A stretch of 7,881 nt of DNA from Alphaproteobacteria bacterium. Its GTDB lineage: Bacteria; Pseudomonadota; Alphaproteobacteria; Puniceispirillales; Puniceispirillaceae. Of the stretch, positions 1 to 5,603 are shown in pieces (the first letter of the stretch is position 1; every line of letters begins with the position of its first letter). The position numbers and the translations under genes were made by a program. Below the pieces are notes generated by a model. The model was not told the origin of the DNA. It saw nothing but the letters and a program-made list of their open reading frames with translations, and did not search any database. Location of the stretch: contig JAACDT010000276.1 of the NCBI GenBank assembly GCA_009936885.1, positions 1-7,881 of the forward strand, in the 5' to 3' direction.

Positions 1-217
1 GCCAAAGGTTAATATTAACACCTCTGAATTATTAGTAGATTTGGTGAATAAAATTTATCATAGTAATCAGCCCGTTACTGTTGTGACTGAAAATATGAAA
101 ATTAAAGGCGAAGATATGAGTATTAATCAAGATAGCGGAACTATTTATTTTGGTGGTTATGCTAATCTTGTTATTATGGAAAACCAGCAGCCAAAACATG
201 TCAGCAAGCAAGAATAA
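1..217 (+). CDS. lptC: LPS export protein LptC, C-terminal 71 residues (5' partial)
   Basis: The gene enters from the left edge; the reading frame starts at base 2 and ends at TAA 215-217. LptC is the bitopic inner-membrane protein that receives LPS from LptB2FG and hands it to periplasmic LptA. Only the C-terminal part of the beta-jellyroll is present, with alternating beta-strand-like segments such as QPVTVVTENMKIKGEDMSI and GTIYFGGYANLVIM, followed by a short polar tail ending in SKQE. The N-terminal membrane anchor would lie outside the window. The segment is short and poorly conserved, so the name rests mainly on position: it ends 11 bases before the lptA ATG and is followed by lptA and lptB, the usual operon order. 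Translational coupling with lptA is likely from the spacing. Confidence 0.75.
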   Translation, partial: PKVNINTSELLVDLVNKIYHSNQPVTVVTENMKIKGEDMSINQDSGTIYFGGYANLVIMENQQPKHVSKQE

Positions 218-228
218 GGGTGCGTGCA

Positions 229-1008
229 ATGAATGCAACTTTAAGACAGATATTTAAACATAAAACATATGTTGTAGGGCTTGCTTTATGTATGTTCATG
301 TTAAAACCCTTATTGGCAGAAAATTTAGAAATTGAAGCATCCGGTTTTCTGGAATGGAATCAGGAGAACAAATCCTATATTGCCAAGGGAGATGCGATTG
401 CTACCCAAGGTGGGCGTACCATAGACGCCGACGAAATCATCGCTTTTTATGCAAGCGAGGAAAACCGCGACATTACCAGAATTCAAGCAGCCGGCTCTGT
501 GCAATTTAGCGATGTATTGGGCTCTGGCTATTCTGATAGGTTACATTATGAAATGAATACACAGACCGTTACACTTAATGGAAATGAGAATTATTTTGAA
601 TCCGAAGAATTTACTGCTCAGTCATCCAATCAAATTCAATTTAATGAATTAGACGGCATTTTAAATCTACAAGATGATGCGATGATTTCAATCTCCGAAG
701 CCAGAAAGATAGAGGCACAACGGCTAGAAATTGAGCTATCAGATGAAGGCAACGTAACTACAATAAATGCTGAGGGAGATGTAAAATTGACCGAAAAAGC
801 AGGCAGAATTGCCTATTCAGGTTCCGCATTCTATGAAGCTGAAAACGGCAATATGACCCTTTCCGATTCTGTTGAAATTTTGGATGGGAATAATCAGCTT
901 CGAGGCGATAAAGCGATTATTAACGTGGAGACAGGATATAGTAAGATACTGGCAGGTAGCGAAAACAAGCGTGTAACTGGAAAATTAATTTTGGGTACAT
1001 CAAATTAA
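229..1008 (+). CDS. lptA: LPS transport periplasmic protein LptA (OstA-like)
   Basis: LptA forms the periplasmic bridge that carries LPS from LptC to the outer-membrane LptD/E translocon. The 259-residue product starts with a basic N-region (MNATLRQIFKHK), a hydrophobic core at about residues 14-29 and a plausible signal peptidase site after PLLA (residue 30). The mature part reads as two OstA-like beta-jellyroll repeats. Compare GDAIATQGGRTIDADEI (about 54-70) with SVEILDGNNQLRGDKAII (about 214-231), and the parallel phrases ITRIQAAGSVQF and VTTINAEGDVKL. It is longer than the E. coli protein (185 residues), as I expect for alphaproteobacterial forms. I chose ATG 229 over the in-frame GTG 220 because AAGGG at 216-220 sits 8 bases upstream of 229, while 220 has no good ribosome site. 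It lies in an lptC-lptA-lptB order. Confidence 0.88.
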   Translation: MNATLRQIFKHKTYVVGLALCMFMLKPLLAENLEIEASGFLEWNQENKSYIAKGDAIATQGGRTIDADEIIAFYASEENRDITRIQAAGSVQFSDVLGSGYSDRLHYEMNTQTVTLNGNENYFESEEFTAQSSNQIQFNELDGILNLQDDAMISISEARKIEAQRLEIELSDEGNVTTINAEGDVKLTEKAGRIAYSGSAFYEAENGNMTLSDSVEILDGNNQLRGDKAIINVETGYSKILAGSENKRVTGKLILGTSN

Positions 1009-1012
1009 TTGC

Positions 1013-1030
1013 AAAACCAGCGGTTTTTTT
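1013..1030 (+). terminator. Small terminator-like hairpin between lptA and lptB
   Basis: AAAACC (1013-1018), loop AGC (1019-1021) and GGTTTT (1022-1027) form a 6-bp stem whose 3' arm merges into a run of seven T (1024-1030). It starts four bases after the lptA stop. It has the shape of a Rho-independent terminator, but with only two G-C pairs it is weak and may just reduce read-through into lptB. A CATAAT hexamer at 1063-1068 could be a -10 element for separate lptB transcription, but no matching -35 is visible. Confidence 0.35.
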
Positions 1031-1079
1031 CTATGGTAATGTTTAACTCTATCAATTCCTTACATAATCGCGCTGATTC

Positions 1080-1868
1080 ATGACAAACGAAGAAACACCC
1101 GAAAACTCAAATAGTTGGTCAAGTCACTTGAAATTGATCAACAGCAATGTTGGGCTGGTTGCCGATGGTCTTGGCAAATATATTAATAAACGTCGCGTTG
1201 TCCGCAATGTAAGTTTTGGTGTTCAGCGTGGCGAGGCAATCGGGCTTCTTGGCCCAAACGGGGCTGGAAAAACAACTACTTTTTACATGCTATGTGGTTT
1301 ACTAGCATCAGATGAAGGCCGTGTATTTCTGGACGGTCTTGAAGTTACCCATTCCCCGATGTTTTATCGAGCACGATTAGGACTTGGCTATCTTCCGCAA
1401 GAATCAAGCGTTTTTAGAGGATTAAGCGTTGCTCAGAATATACGCTCCGTATTAGAAATTGTTGAGAGTGATAAAGATGTTCGCGATGGTATGCTAGAGG
1501 AGTTAATGGCCGAATTTAGCATTGCTCATTTACGTAATACAGCTGCTATCAATCTCTCTGGCGGTGAGAGGCGCAGACTTGAAATAGCGCGCGCGCTGGC
1601 GGCAAGACCAACATTCCTTCTTCTTGACGAACCATTAGCAGGTATTGACCCAATTGCCATTGGCGAAGTAAGAGACCTTATAACTCATCTAAAAGAGAGT
1701 GGATTAGGCGTGCTCATAACAGACCATAATGTCAGGGAAACATTAGATATCGTGGATAGAGCCTATATTTTGCATGATGGTGCTTTATTAATGGAAGGCA
1801 CCCCAGAACAGGTTGTTGAGCATCAAGGCGTTCGTGAAGTATATTTGGGCAAACGCTTCACTTTTTAG
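1080..1868 (+). CDS. lptB: LPS export ABC transporter ATP-binding protein LptB
   Basis: LptB is the cytoplasmic ATPase of the LptB2FG complex, which powers LPS extraction from the inner membrane. All ABC motifs are intact in the 262-residue product: Walker A GPNGAGKT (58-65), Q-loop Gln107 in GYLPQE, signature LSGGE (159-163), Walker B FLLLDEP (179-185, catalytic Glu184) and switch His216 in ITDHNVRET. Segments such as GLGYLPQESSVFRGLSV and SGGERRRLEIARALAA match LptB rather than generic ABC ATPases. The protein carries about 22 extra N-terminal residues compared with E. coli LptB (241 residues). ATG 1080 is the most upstream possible start because an in-frame TGA lies at 1074-1076. No Shine-Dalgarno sequence is obvious and the next in-frame ATG (Met70) falls after Walker A. 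The stop overlaps the convergent SGNH gene by four bases. Confidence 0.95.
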   Translation: MTNEETPENSNSWSSHLKLINSNVGLVADGLGKYINKRRVVRNVSFGVQRGEAIGLLGPNGAGKTTTFYMLCGLLASDEGRVFLDGLEVTHSPMFYRARLGLGYLPQESSVFRGLSVAQNIRSVLEIVESDKDVRDGMLEELMAEFSIAHLRNTAAINLSGGERRRLEIARALAARPTFLLLDEPLAGIDPIAIGEVRDLITHLKESGLGVLITDHNVRETLDIVDRAYILHDGALLMEGTPEQVVEHQGVREVYLGKRFTF

Positions 1869-2569
1869 TCTTTGGTTAGTCTTTGGTTCATTCTGTCGTT
1901 AAAACTATTGTTAATTTTGTCGATTTTTAAACGCAAAATATGCTTGGCCATCTCTTCACCTAATTTATGGTGATTTTCTGCTGACAGATGAATAGGATCT
2001 CTATCAGAAGAGGATACAACCCTATTTGAATCAAAATAATCAAATTTGCTTGTGGCTGAGGCCTCTATCAGAAGCCTACGAAGTGCGCGCGACTTTTCAG
2101 CGCCGCCAATCCAATCAGAAAATCCAACCCAATTAGGGTCCTCTGCTCTCATTCCTAGTATTGGCGGGCAAATAATGGTGACTGTGGGGCTGACAGTATC
2201 GTGCCAAGTGCCAGCGCCAGCTCCGCTAGTTGAAATTACACAAGCTGCCTCTAACAGCTGAACACAAATCCTCTCAGCTGACAAATTCATACGATATTTA
2301 AAGCTATTAGTGCCAAGCATTAGTAACACATGGTCAATCGGGGAATGCGCCAGAATGCTCGAAAGCAAATTTGTACGCCCATTTAAATGAGACCCATTTT
2401 CGGAGTCATCATTTGCCACAGTCCTGCCCGGAAGACAATCCTGACTAACCAAATACGCCCCAGTCAGGTATTGTTTCATCACCTCAGGCCATCTGCGCTC
2501 ATACCGAAGGCCAGTTCCATCATCAAGATATCCCCAACTATTAGAATCGCCATAAACAAAAATGTTCAT
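1865..2569 (-). CDS. SGNH/GDSL-family hydrolase (arylesterase/acyltransferase type)
   Basis: The product (234 residues) is a predicted serine hydrolase acting on esters. The family blocks are present in order: GDSNSWG with nucleophile Ser9 (7-13), the oxyanion Gly in LPGRT (46-50), GTN with oxyanion Asn88 (86-88), and DPIHLS with Asp191 and His194 (191-196). Layout and phrases such as HLNGRTNLLSSILAHSPIDHVLLMLGTN (written in parts: HLNGRTN 61-67, LLMLGTN 82-88) resemble the Mycobacterium smegmatis arylesterase/acyltransferase (MsAcT) group. It departs from the common GTND by having GTNS. There is no signal peptide, so it is probably cytoplasmic; the substrate is unknown. ATG 2569 has AGGCG about 9 bases upstream. 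It starts 44 bases after the rhodanese gene, so the two are probably cotranscribed. Its last codons are created by an 11-bp tandem duplication, and it ends inside the convergent lptB. Confidence 0.85.
   Translation of the reverse strand: MNIFVYGDSNSWGYLDDGTGLRYERRWPEVMKQYLTGAYLVSQDCLPGRTVANDDSENGSHLNGRTNLLSSILAHSPIDHVLLMLGTNSFKYRMNLSAERICVQLLEAACVISTSGAGAGTWHDTVSPTVTIICPPILGMRAEDPNWVGFSDWIGGAEKSRALRRLLIEASATSKFDYFDSNRVVSSSDRDPIHLSAENHHKLGEEMAKHILRLKIDKINNSFNDRMNQRLTKD
1867..1888. repeat. 11-bp perfect tandem duplication at the lptB/SGNH junction
   Basis: AGTCTTTGGTT occurs twice head to tail (1867-1877 and 1878-1888). The first copy contains the last two bases of the lptB TAG, so lptB is unaffected. 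On the other strand the duplication supplies the last residues and the stop of the SGNH hydrolase. With only one copy, that frame would continue into antisense lptB. Confidence 0.9.
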
Positions 2570-2613
2570 CTTCTAACACGCCTAATAGTCACGCAATTGC
2601 AGGTAATTCTGCT

Positions 2614-2985
2614 CTATTCAACAGGACCGCCGCCCTCTGTCCAGCTTGAAAATCCGCCCACATTCGACACTGACTGAAACCCCATTTCAACCAATGTCTT
2701 GCCTGTAAGCGCTGCCATTCCGCCAGCACCACATACCAGCACAATATCAGCATCTTTTTTAAGCGCATTATTATGAAATGGCGTTTCAGGATCTGCTGCA
2801 AATTCTATAAATCCTCTGGGAATACGAAGTGCGCCCTTTATAGTGCCAGTTTGATTTATATCCAATCCATCGCGGACATCAATAAATACAGCCTTCCCAG
2901 TTTTATGTTTTTCAATACCTGTTTCAACGTCAATTTTTGGTACAATCTTGTTTGCGGCTTCAAGTTCTGAGCTTGAGGTTTTCAT
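2614..2985 (-). CDS. Single-domain rhodanese-like protein
   Basis: The product has 123 residues, the size of a stand-alone rhodanese domain that carries sulfur as a cysteine persulfide. Family features are FIDVRDG (34-40), the active-site loop starting at Cys85 (VLVCGAGGMAAL), and the closing VGGFSSWTEGGGPVE motif (109-123). The loop reads C-G-A-G-G-M; the Arg often found at the sixth position (CxxGxR) is Met90, which may change substrate preference. There is no signal peptide or membrane segment, so it is cytoplasmic. ATG 2985 has a good ribosome site (AAGGA, 8 bases upstream). It is the first gene of a probable two-gene unit with the SGNH hydrolase. The natural sulfur donor and acceptor cannot be told from the sequence. 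Confidence 0.88.
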   Translation of the reverse strand: MKTSSSELEAANKIVPKIDVETGIEKHKTGKAVFIDVRDGLDINQTGTIKGALRIPRGFIEFAADPETPFHNNALKKDADIVLVCGAGGMAALTGKTLVEMGFQSVSNVGGFSSWTEGGGPVE

Positions 2986-3047
2986 CTTAAAGTTCCTTTA
3001 TTTTCTGTTTATCAGGACTATCTATCAGTGACCTGTATTTATCAAAT

Positions 3048-3073
3048 AGATTTGGCAACTATATTTGGCAATT
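3048..3073. repeat. 13-bp imperfect tandem repeat
   Basis: AGATTTGGCAACT (3048-3060) is directly followed by ATATTTGGCAATT (3061-3073), matching at 11 of 13 positions with a shared TTTGGCAA core. It lies 63-88 bases upstream of the rhodanese start codon, so it could be a regulator site or a replication-slippage product. Confidence 0.6.
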
Positions 3074-3190
3074 AGATATGGCCCGAGAATAATAACCTAG
3101 AAGTAGTGAAGAGATAATCATTTGCTTAAGATTGGCAAGAGCCATTATGCAATTGTCCCATAACCTTGAGTTACATAACCCTGCCATGAA

Positions 3191-3230
3191 ATCTAATCAT
3201 ATTTAACAGGTTAGATGATGCCAGCTGGCA
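3191..3230. repeat. Hairpin and 12-bp palindrome downstream of tRNA-Ala
   Basis: ATCTAATC (3191-3198) can pair with GGTTAGAT (3209-3216), with one G-T wobble and a 10-base loop. Next to it is the perfect palindrome TGCCAGCTGGCA (3219-3230). On the minus strand both lie just downstream of the tRNA after a T6 tract (3234-3239). They might help end tRNA transcription, but neither is a standard hairpin followed by a T-run. Confidence 0.4.
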
Positions 3231-3245
3231 GCCAAAAAAGGAAAT

Positions 3246-3321
<76 letters not shown>

Positions 3322-3345
3322 ACTATGGGTTTTTAATAACTATGT

Positions 3346-3374
3346 GTCCTATTCAAACTATCAGCCAATGTCAA
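3346..3374 (-). promoter_or_regulatory. Possible sigma-70 promoter of tRNA-Ala
   Basis: On the minus strand a perfect TTGACA (3374-3369) is followed after 17 bases by TAGGAC (3351-3346), a weak -10. The expected start is near 3339, about 18 bases before the mature tRNA 5' end. It lies between the FYDLN gene stop and the tRNA, so the tRNA can be transcribed alone. Confidence 0.4.
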
Positions 3375-3384
3375 CCAGCACGCC

Positions 3385-3837
3385 CTATTCTTCCTCATTC
3401 TCAGAAAGGGGTACTTCATCCTCATCCTCATCTGCATCAATATCATCATCAGCAGCATCTTCAGCTAATTCATCAATAAACTCTTCATCATCCTCGAATG
3501 TAGCTGGTGCTGATGTCTCATCTTCATCTGAGCTTATAGCAACAAAGCTTTCCTCATCTGCCGGCAATCCATCATCTTCTACAGCGTCAATATCTGCTTC
3601 AATTTCGGCTCCAGCAAGGAGTGAATCTGTTTGAAACTCATCCTCATCAGTTTCTTTTTTGGTAGCTTCAATAACAGCTGATTTATTAGCTACTCTGCCC
3701 TTCCTGCTTTTAAGAAGCTGTTCAGGGTCAAATTCTGCTCCGCATTTAGGACAGGTGATGGGGGATTTAAAAAAATCATAGAATTTCGTGCCACAGCTAA
3801 TACAGCGTCGCTTAACGCCCAATTCAATCTCGTTCAT
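3385..3837 (-). CDS. FYDLN-type acidic protein (TIGR02300-like), zinc ribbon plus acidic tail
   Basis: The 150-residue product belongs, by recognition, to the alphaproteobacterial FYDLN_acid family of unknown function. The N-terminus carries a four-cysteine zinc-ribbon pattern (Cys12, Cys15, Cys29, Cys32) in CISCGTKFYDFF and CPKCGAEFDPE. The family signature FYDLN is changed here to FYDFF (19-23). A short basic stretch follows (LLKSRKGRVANK, 41-52). From residue 61 to the end I count 43 Asp/Glu among 90 residues, in long runs with low complexity, probably disordered. There is no signal peptide. ATG 3837 has AAGGA 6 bases upstream. It is divergent from aroA, a neighbourhood common in the class. 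A charged tail joined to a zinc ribbon suggests binding to nucleic acid or a basic partner, but that is inference. Confidence 0.88.
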   Translation of the reverse strand: MNEIELGVKRRCISCGTKFYDFFKSPITCPKCGAEFDPEQLLKSRKGRVANKSAVIEATKKETDEDEFQTDSLLAGAEIEADIDAVEDDGLPADEESFVAISSDEDETSAPATFEDDEEFIDELAEDAADDDIDADEDEDEVPLSENEEE

Positions 3838-3848
3838 GTCTAATCCTT

Positions 3849-3880
3849 GATGCTTTTTTCAAAAGATGCTTTTTTAATAA
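3849..3880. repeat. 16-bp tandem repeat in the FYDLN gene leader
   Basis: Two adjacent 16-base units, 3849-3864 and 3865-3880, match at 14 of 16 positions and share GATGCTTTTTT. On the coding (minus) strand this puts two AAAAAAGCATC blocks in the 5' untranslated region, the nearer one next to the AAGGA ribosome site. Confidence 0.75.
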
Positions 3881-3919
3881 CAACTCCGCGAATAACACGA
3901 TAATATGTCCCTATGTCAA

Positions 3920-3932
3920 AGTAAATTTTACT
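3920..3932. promoter_or_regulatory. 13-bp palindrome overlapping the FYDLN -10 element
   Basis: AGTAAATTTTACT is a perfect odd palindrome (six bases mirrored around T3926). It covers the -10 hexamer of the minus-strand promoter. The position suits a repressor operator, but in AT-rich DNA it may be chance. Confidence 0.3.
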
Positions 3933-3954
3933 CAAAAATCAAAAAAATTGTCAA
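3925..3954 (-). promoter_or_regulatory. Sigma-70-type promoter for the FYDLN gene
   Basis: On the minus strand TTGACA (3954-3949) is separated by 18 bases from TAAAAT (3930-3925), five of six matches to the -10 consensus. Transcription would start near 3918 and give a leader of about 80 bases that contains the 16-bp repeat. Confidence 0.55.
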
Positions 3955-4034
3955 AACAGCTCTAATCTGTAACGGCAAGTATAATTTCTATCCAATTTTT
4001 AAACGATTGATTATATATTTATATCGCGCGCAAA

Positions 4035-4070
4035 AAATTTATTTGGAAATTTATTTGGAAATTTATTTTA
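4035..4070. repeat. Three tandem copies of a 12-bp unit upstream of aroA
   Basis: AAATTTATTTGG is repeated exactly at 4035-4046 and 4047-4058, followed by a third copy AAATTTATTTTA (4059-4070; 10 of 12 matches). It lies 81-116 bases upstream of the aroA ATG. A near-helical period in A/T tracts could bend DNA, and copy number could vary by slippage. Confidence 0.85.
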
Positions 4071-4150
4071 AACCTAGATAAATATTAATTGTTGTGAGAG
4101 AAACCACCGCATGCAAAACGGGTATTTTTTATTCCTAACCGAGGCTTGAA

Positions 4151-5512
4151 ATGATTAATCATACAGACTCTCTTTCATCTGAAGCAATTTCCGAATTACA
4201 AGGAACGTGTTCTGTTGTAGGGGATAAATCAATCTCTCACAGATCGCTCATGTTGAGCTCAATTGCAGAAGGGACAACACGAATATCAGGCATATTGCAA
4301 AGCACAGATGTTCACTCAACTTTAAACGCAATGCGTGATCTTGGTGTTCGTATTTCGATAGTAGAAGATGATGTGGTGGAGGTAATAGGGGTCGGCATGC
4401 ATGGCCTTAAAGAACCCGTAAGGCCCTTGGACCTTGGAAATGCGGGAACTGGTGTAAGGCTATTGATGGGTCTGGTTGCTGGTCATAATATAACCGCAAC
4501 TTTCACTGGGGATGAGTCTCTGTCAAGCAGACCAATGCGACGTATTACAGAACCACTTAGCCAAATGGGAATTCAAGTGAACTATAATGGTAATGGTTTG
4601 TTGCCTGTTACGGTAACAGGACGGTCAAGCCCGCTTCCGATAAGATACAATTCCCCGGTGGCATCTGCGCAAATGAAATCAGCTGTCTTACTTGCAGGGT
4701 TGAATGCACGGGGTGTAACATCTGTAATTGAACCTACAAAATCGCGTGACCATACAGAGCGTATGCTACAGCATTTCGGGGTAGAAGTTAACACGCAAAC
4801 CAATTTAGATGGCAGTTACATAGCAAGCGTGACAGGCGGCGTTACACTACAGGCAAATGATATTATTGTGCCACGTGACCCCTCATCTGCTGCATTTTTA
4901 ATTGTTGCAGGATTAATCACTAAAAACAGCCAGCTTTTATTGCCTACGATTGGTATGAGCCCAGAGCGCATTGGATTAATTACAACGCTTCGCGAAATGG
5001 GTGGCAGGATAGAAATAAGCAATCAACGCGAGGTTGGCGGCGAGCAAGTTGCTGATATAAAGGTTTCTTCAAGCCAATTGAAAGGAATTGTCATACCATC
5101 AGATAGAGCGCCATCAATGATAGATGAATACCCTATCTTATGTATCGCAGCTGCAATGGCAACTGGGCCTAGTTTGATGGAAAATATTGGTGAGTTACGA
5201 CATAAAGAAGCAGATAGAATAGCTATAATGGCAAAGGGATTAAGGCTTGCAGGCGTAACTGTTGATGAAACGGAAACCTCAATGCGGGTATATGGTGCTA
5301 ACACAGAAAAGGGAGACGCTTATATAAAGGGCGGCTTTAACATTTCATCAGAGCATGACCATAGAATTGCAATGTCTTTTTTAACTCTTGGCTTTGTGAG
5401 TGGTGATAGAATCATTGTAGATGGCGTTTCCACGATTGAGACAAGCTTTCCTGGATTTGTTGAATTAATGAATAAGCATGGTGCAAGAATTTCCCCTATA
5501 AATTTAGCCTAA
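4151..5512 (+). CDS. aroA: 3-phosphoshikimate 1-carboxyvinyltransferase (EPSP synthase, class II)
   Basis: It joins shikimate-3-phosphate and phosphoenolpyruvate to EPSP, the sixth step of the shikimate pathway, in the cytoplasm. The 453-residue protein resembles the Agrobacterium CP4 (class II) enzyme (455 residues) along its length. The substrate-binding motif GDKSISHRS gives Lys26, Ser27 and Arg31; LGNAGTGVRLL is at 95-105; SRPMRR contains Arg127; PVASAQMKSAVLLAGLN is at 169-185; APSMIDEYPIL contains catalytic Asp325; LRHKEADR contains Glu353 and Arg356; DHRIAMS contains Arg405. These correspond to the known CP4 active-site residues. At the position of CP4 Ala100 this protein has Gly99. 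ATG 4151 has GAGG 6 bases upstream and an in-frame stop at 4136-4138, so the start is firm. It is followed by cmk after 91 bases. Confidence 0.96.
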   Translation: MINHTDSLSSEAISELQGTCSVVGDKSISHRSLMLSSIAEGTTRISGILQSTDVHSTLNAMRDLGVRISIVEDDVVEVIGVGMHGLKEPVRPLDLGNAGTGVRLLMGLVAGHNITATFTGDESLSSRPMRRITEPLSQMGIQVNYNGNGLLPVTVTGRSSPLPIRYNSPVASAQMKSAVLLAGLNARGVTSVIEPTKSRDHTERMLQHFGVEVNTQTNLDGSYIASVTGGVTLQANDIIVPRDPSSAAFLIVAGLITKNSQLLLPTIGMSPERIGLITTLREMGGRIEISNQREVGGEQVADIKVSSSQLKGIVIPSDRAPSMIDEYPILCIAAAMATGPSLMENIGELRHKEADRIAIMAKGLRLAGVTVDETETSMRVYGANTEKGDAYIKGGFNISSEHDHRIAMSFLTLGFVSGDRIIVDGVSTIETSFPGFVELMNKHGARISPINLA

Positions 5513-5603
5513 AAAGCACACGGTAGATAATCACTGAAGATGACATTTTAATAAGGCTGATGATTAGATTGGGTAAATTTGGCTTCGCAAACAAAGGCAG
5601 AAA

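Larger units (their letters stand above)
2986..3245. other. Noncoding gap between the rhodanese gene and tRNA-Ala
   Basis: There is no convincing gene on either strand. The gap should hold the rhodanese promoter (minus strand), but I see no good -35/-10 pair. It contains a 13-bp near-perfect tandem repeat (3048-3073), a hairpin (3191-3216) and a 12-bp palindrome (3219-3230) next to an A6 tract (T6 on the minus strand) just past the tRNA 3' end. Confidence 0.6.
3838..4150. other. AT-rich divergent intergenic region (FYDLN gene / aroA)
   Basis: This 313-base gap has no gene. It holds the FYDLN promoter (3925-3954, minus strand) with an overlapping palindrome, a 16-bp tandem repeat in that gene's leader (3849-3880) and a three-copy 12-bp repeat (4035-4070) on the aroA side. 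A perfect TATAAT at 3980-3985 on the plus strand could be a -10 for aroA, but it lacks a recognisable -35. I cannot place the aroA promoter with confidence. The aroA ribosome site is GAGG at 4141-4144. Confidence 0.6.

Noticed and set aside
220..228. GTG 220 as the lptA start
   Set aside because: It would begin two bases after the lptC stop with no purine-rich site at proper spacing, whereas ATG 229 has AAGGG at 8 bases.
2589..2801. Minus-strand 70-codon frame overlapping the rhodanese gene
   Set aside because: It lies in another frame of the rhodanese gene, whose own frame shows intact family motifs and a good ribosome site. The overlapping frame shows no recognisable domain.
3861..3875. 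AAAAG-ATG-CTTTT hairpin followed by T-run, as a plus-strand terminator
   Set aside because: No plus-strand gene lies upstream for it to terminate; the pattern is a by-product of the 16-bp repeat in AT-rich DNA.
4035..4070. The three 12-bp units as a CRISPR array or iteron origin
   Set aside because: The units abut without spacers, there are only three, and no cas, rep or DnaA-box-like sequence is nearby.
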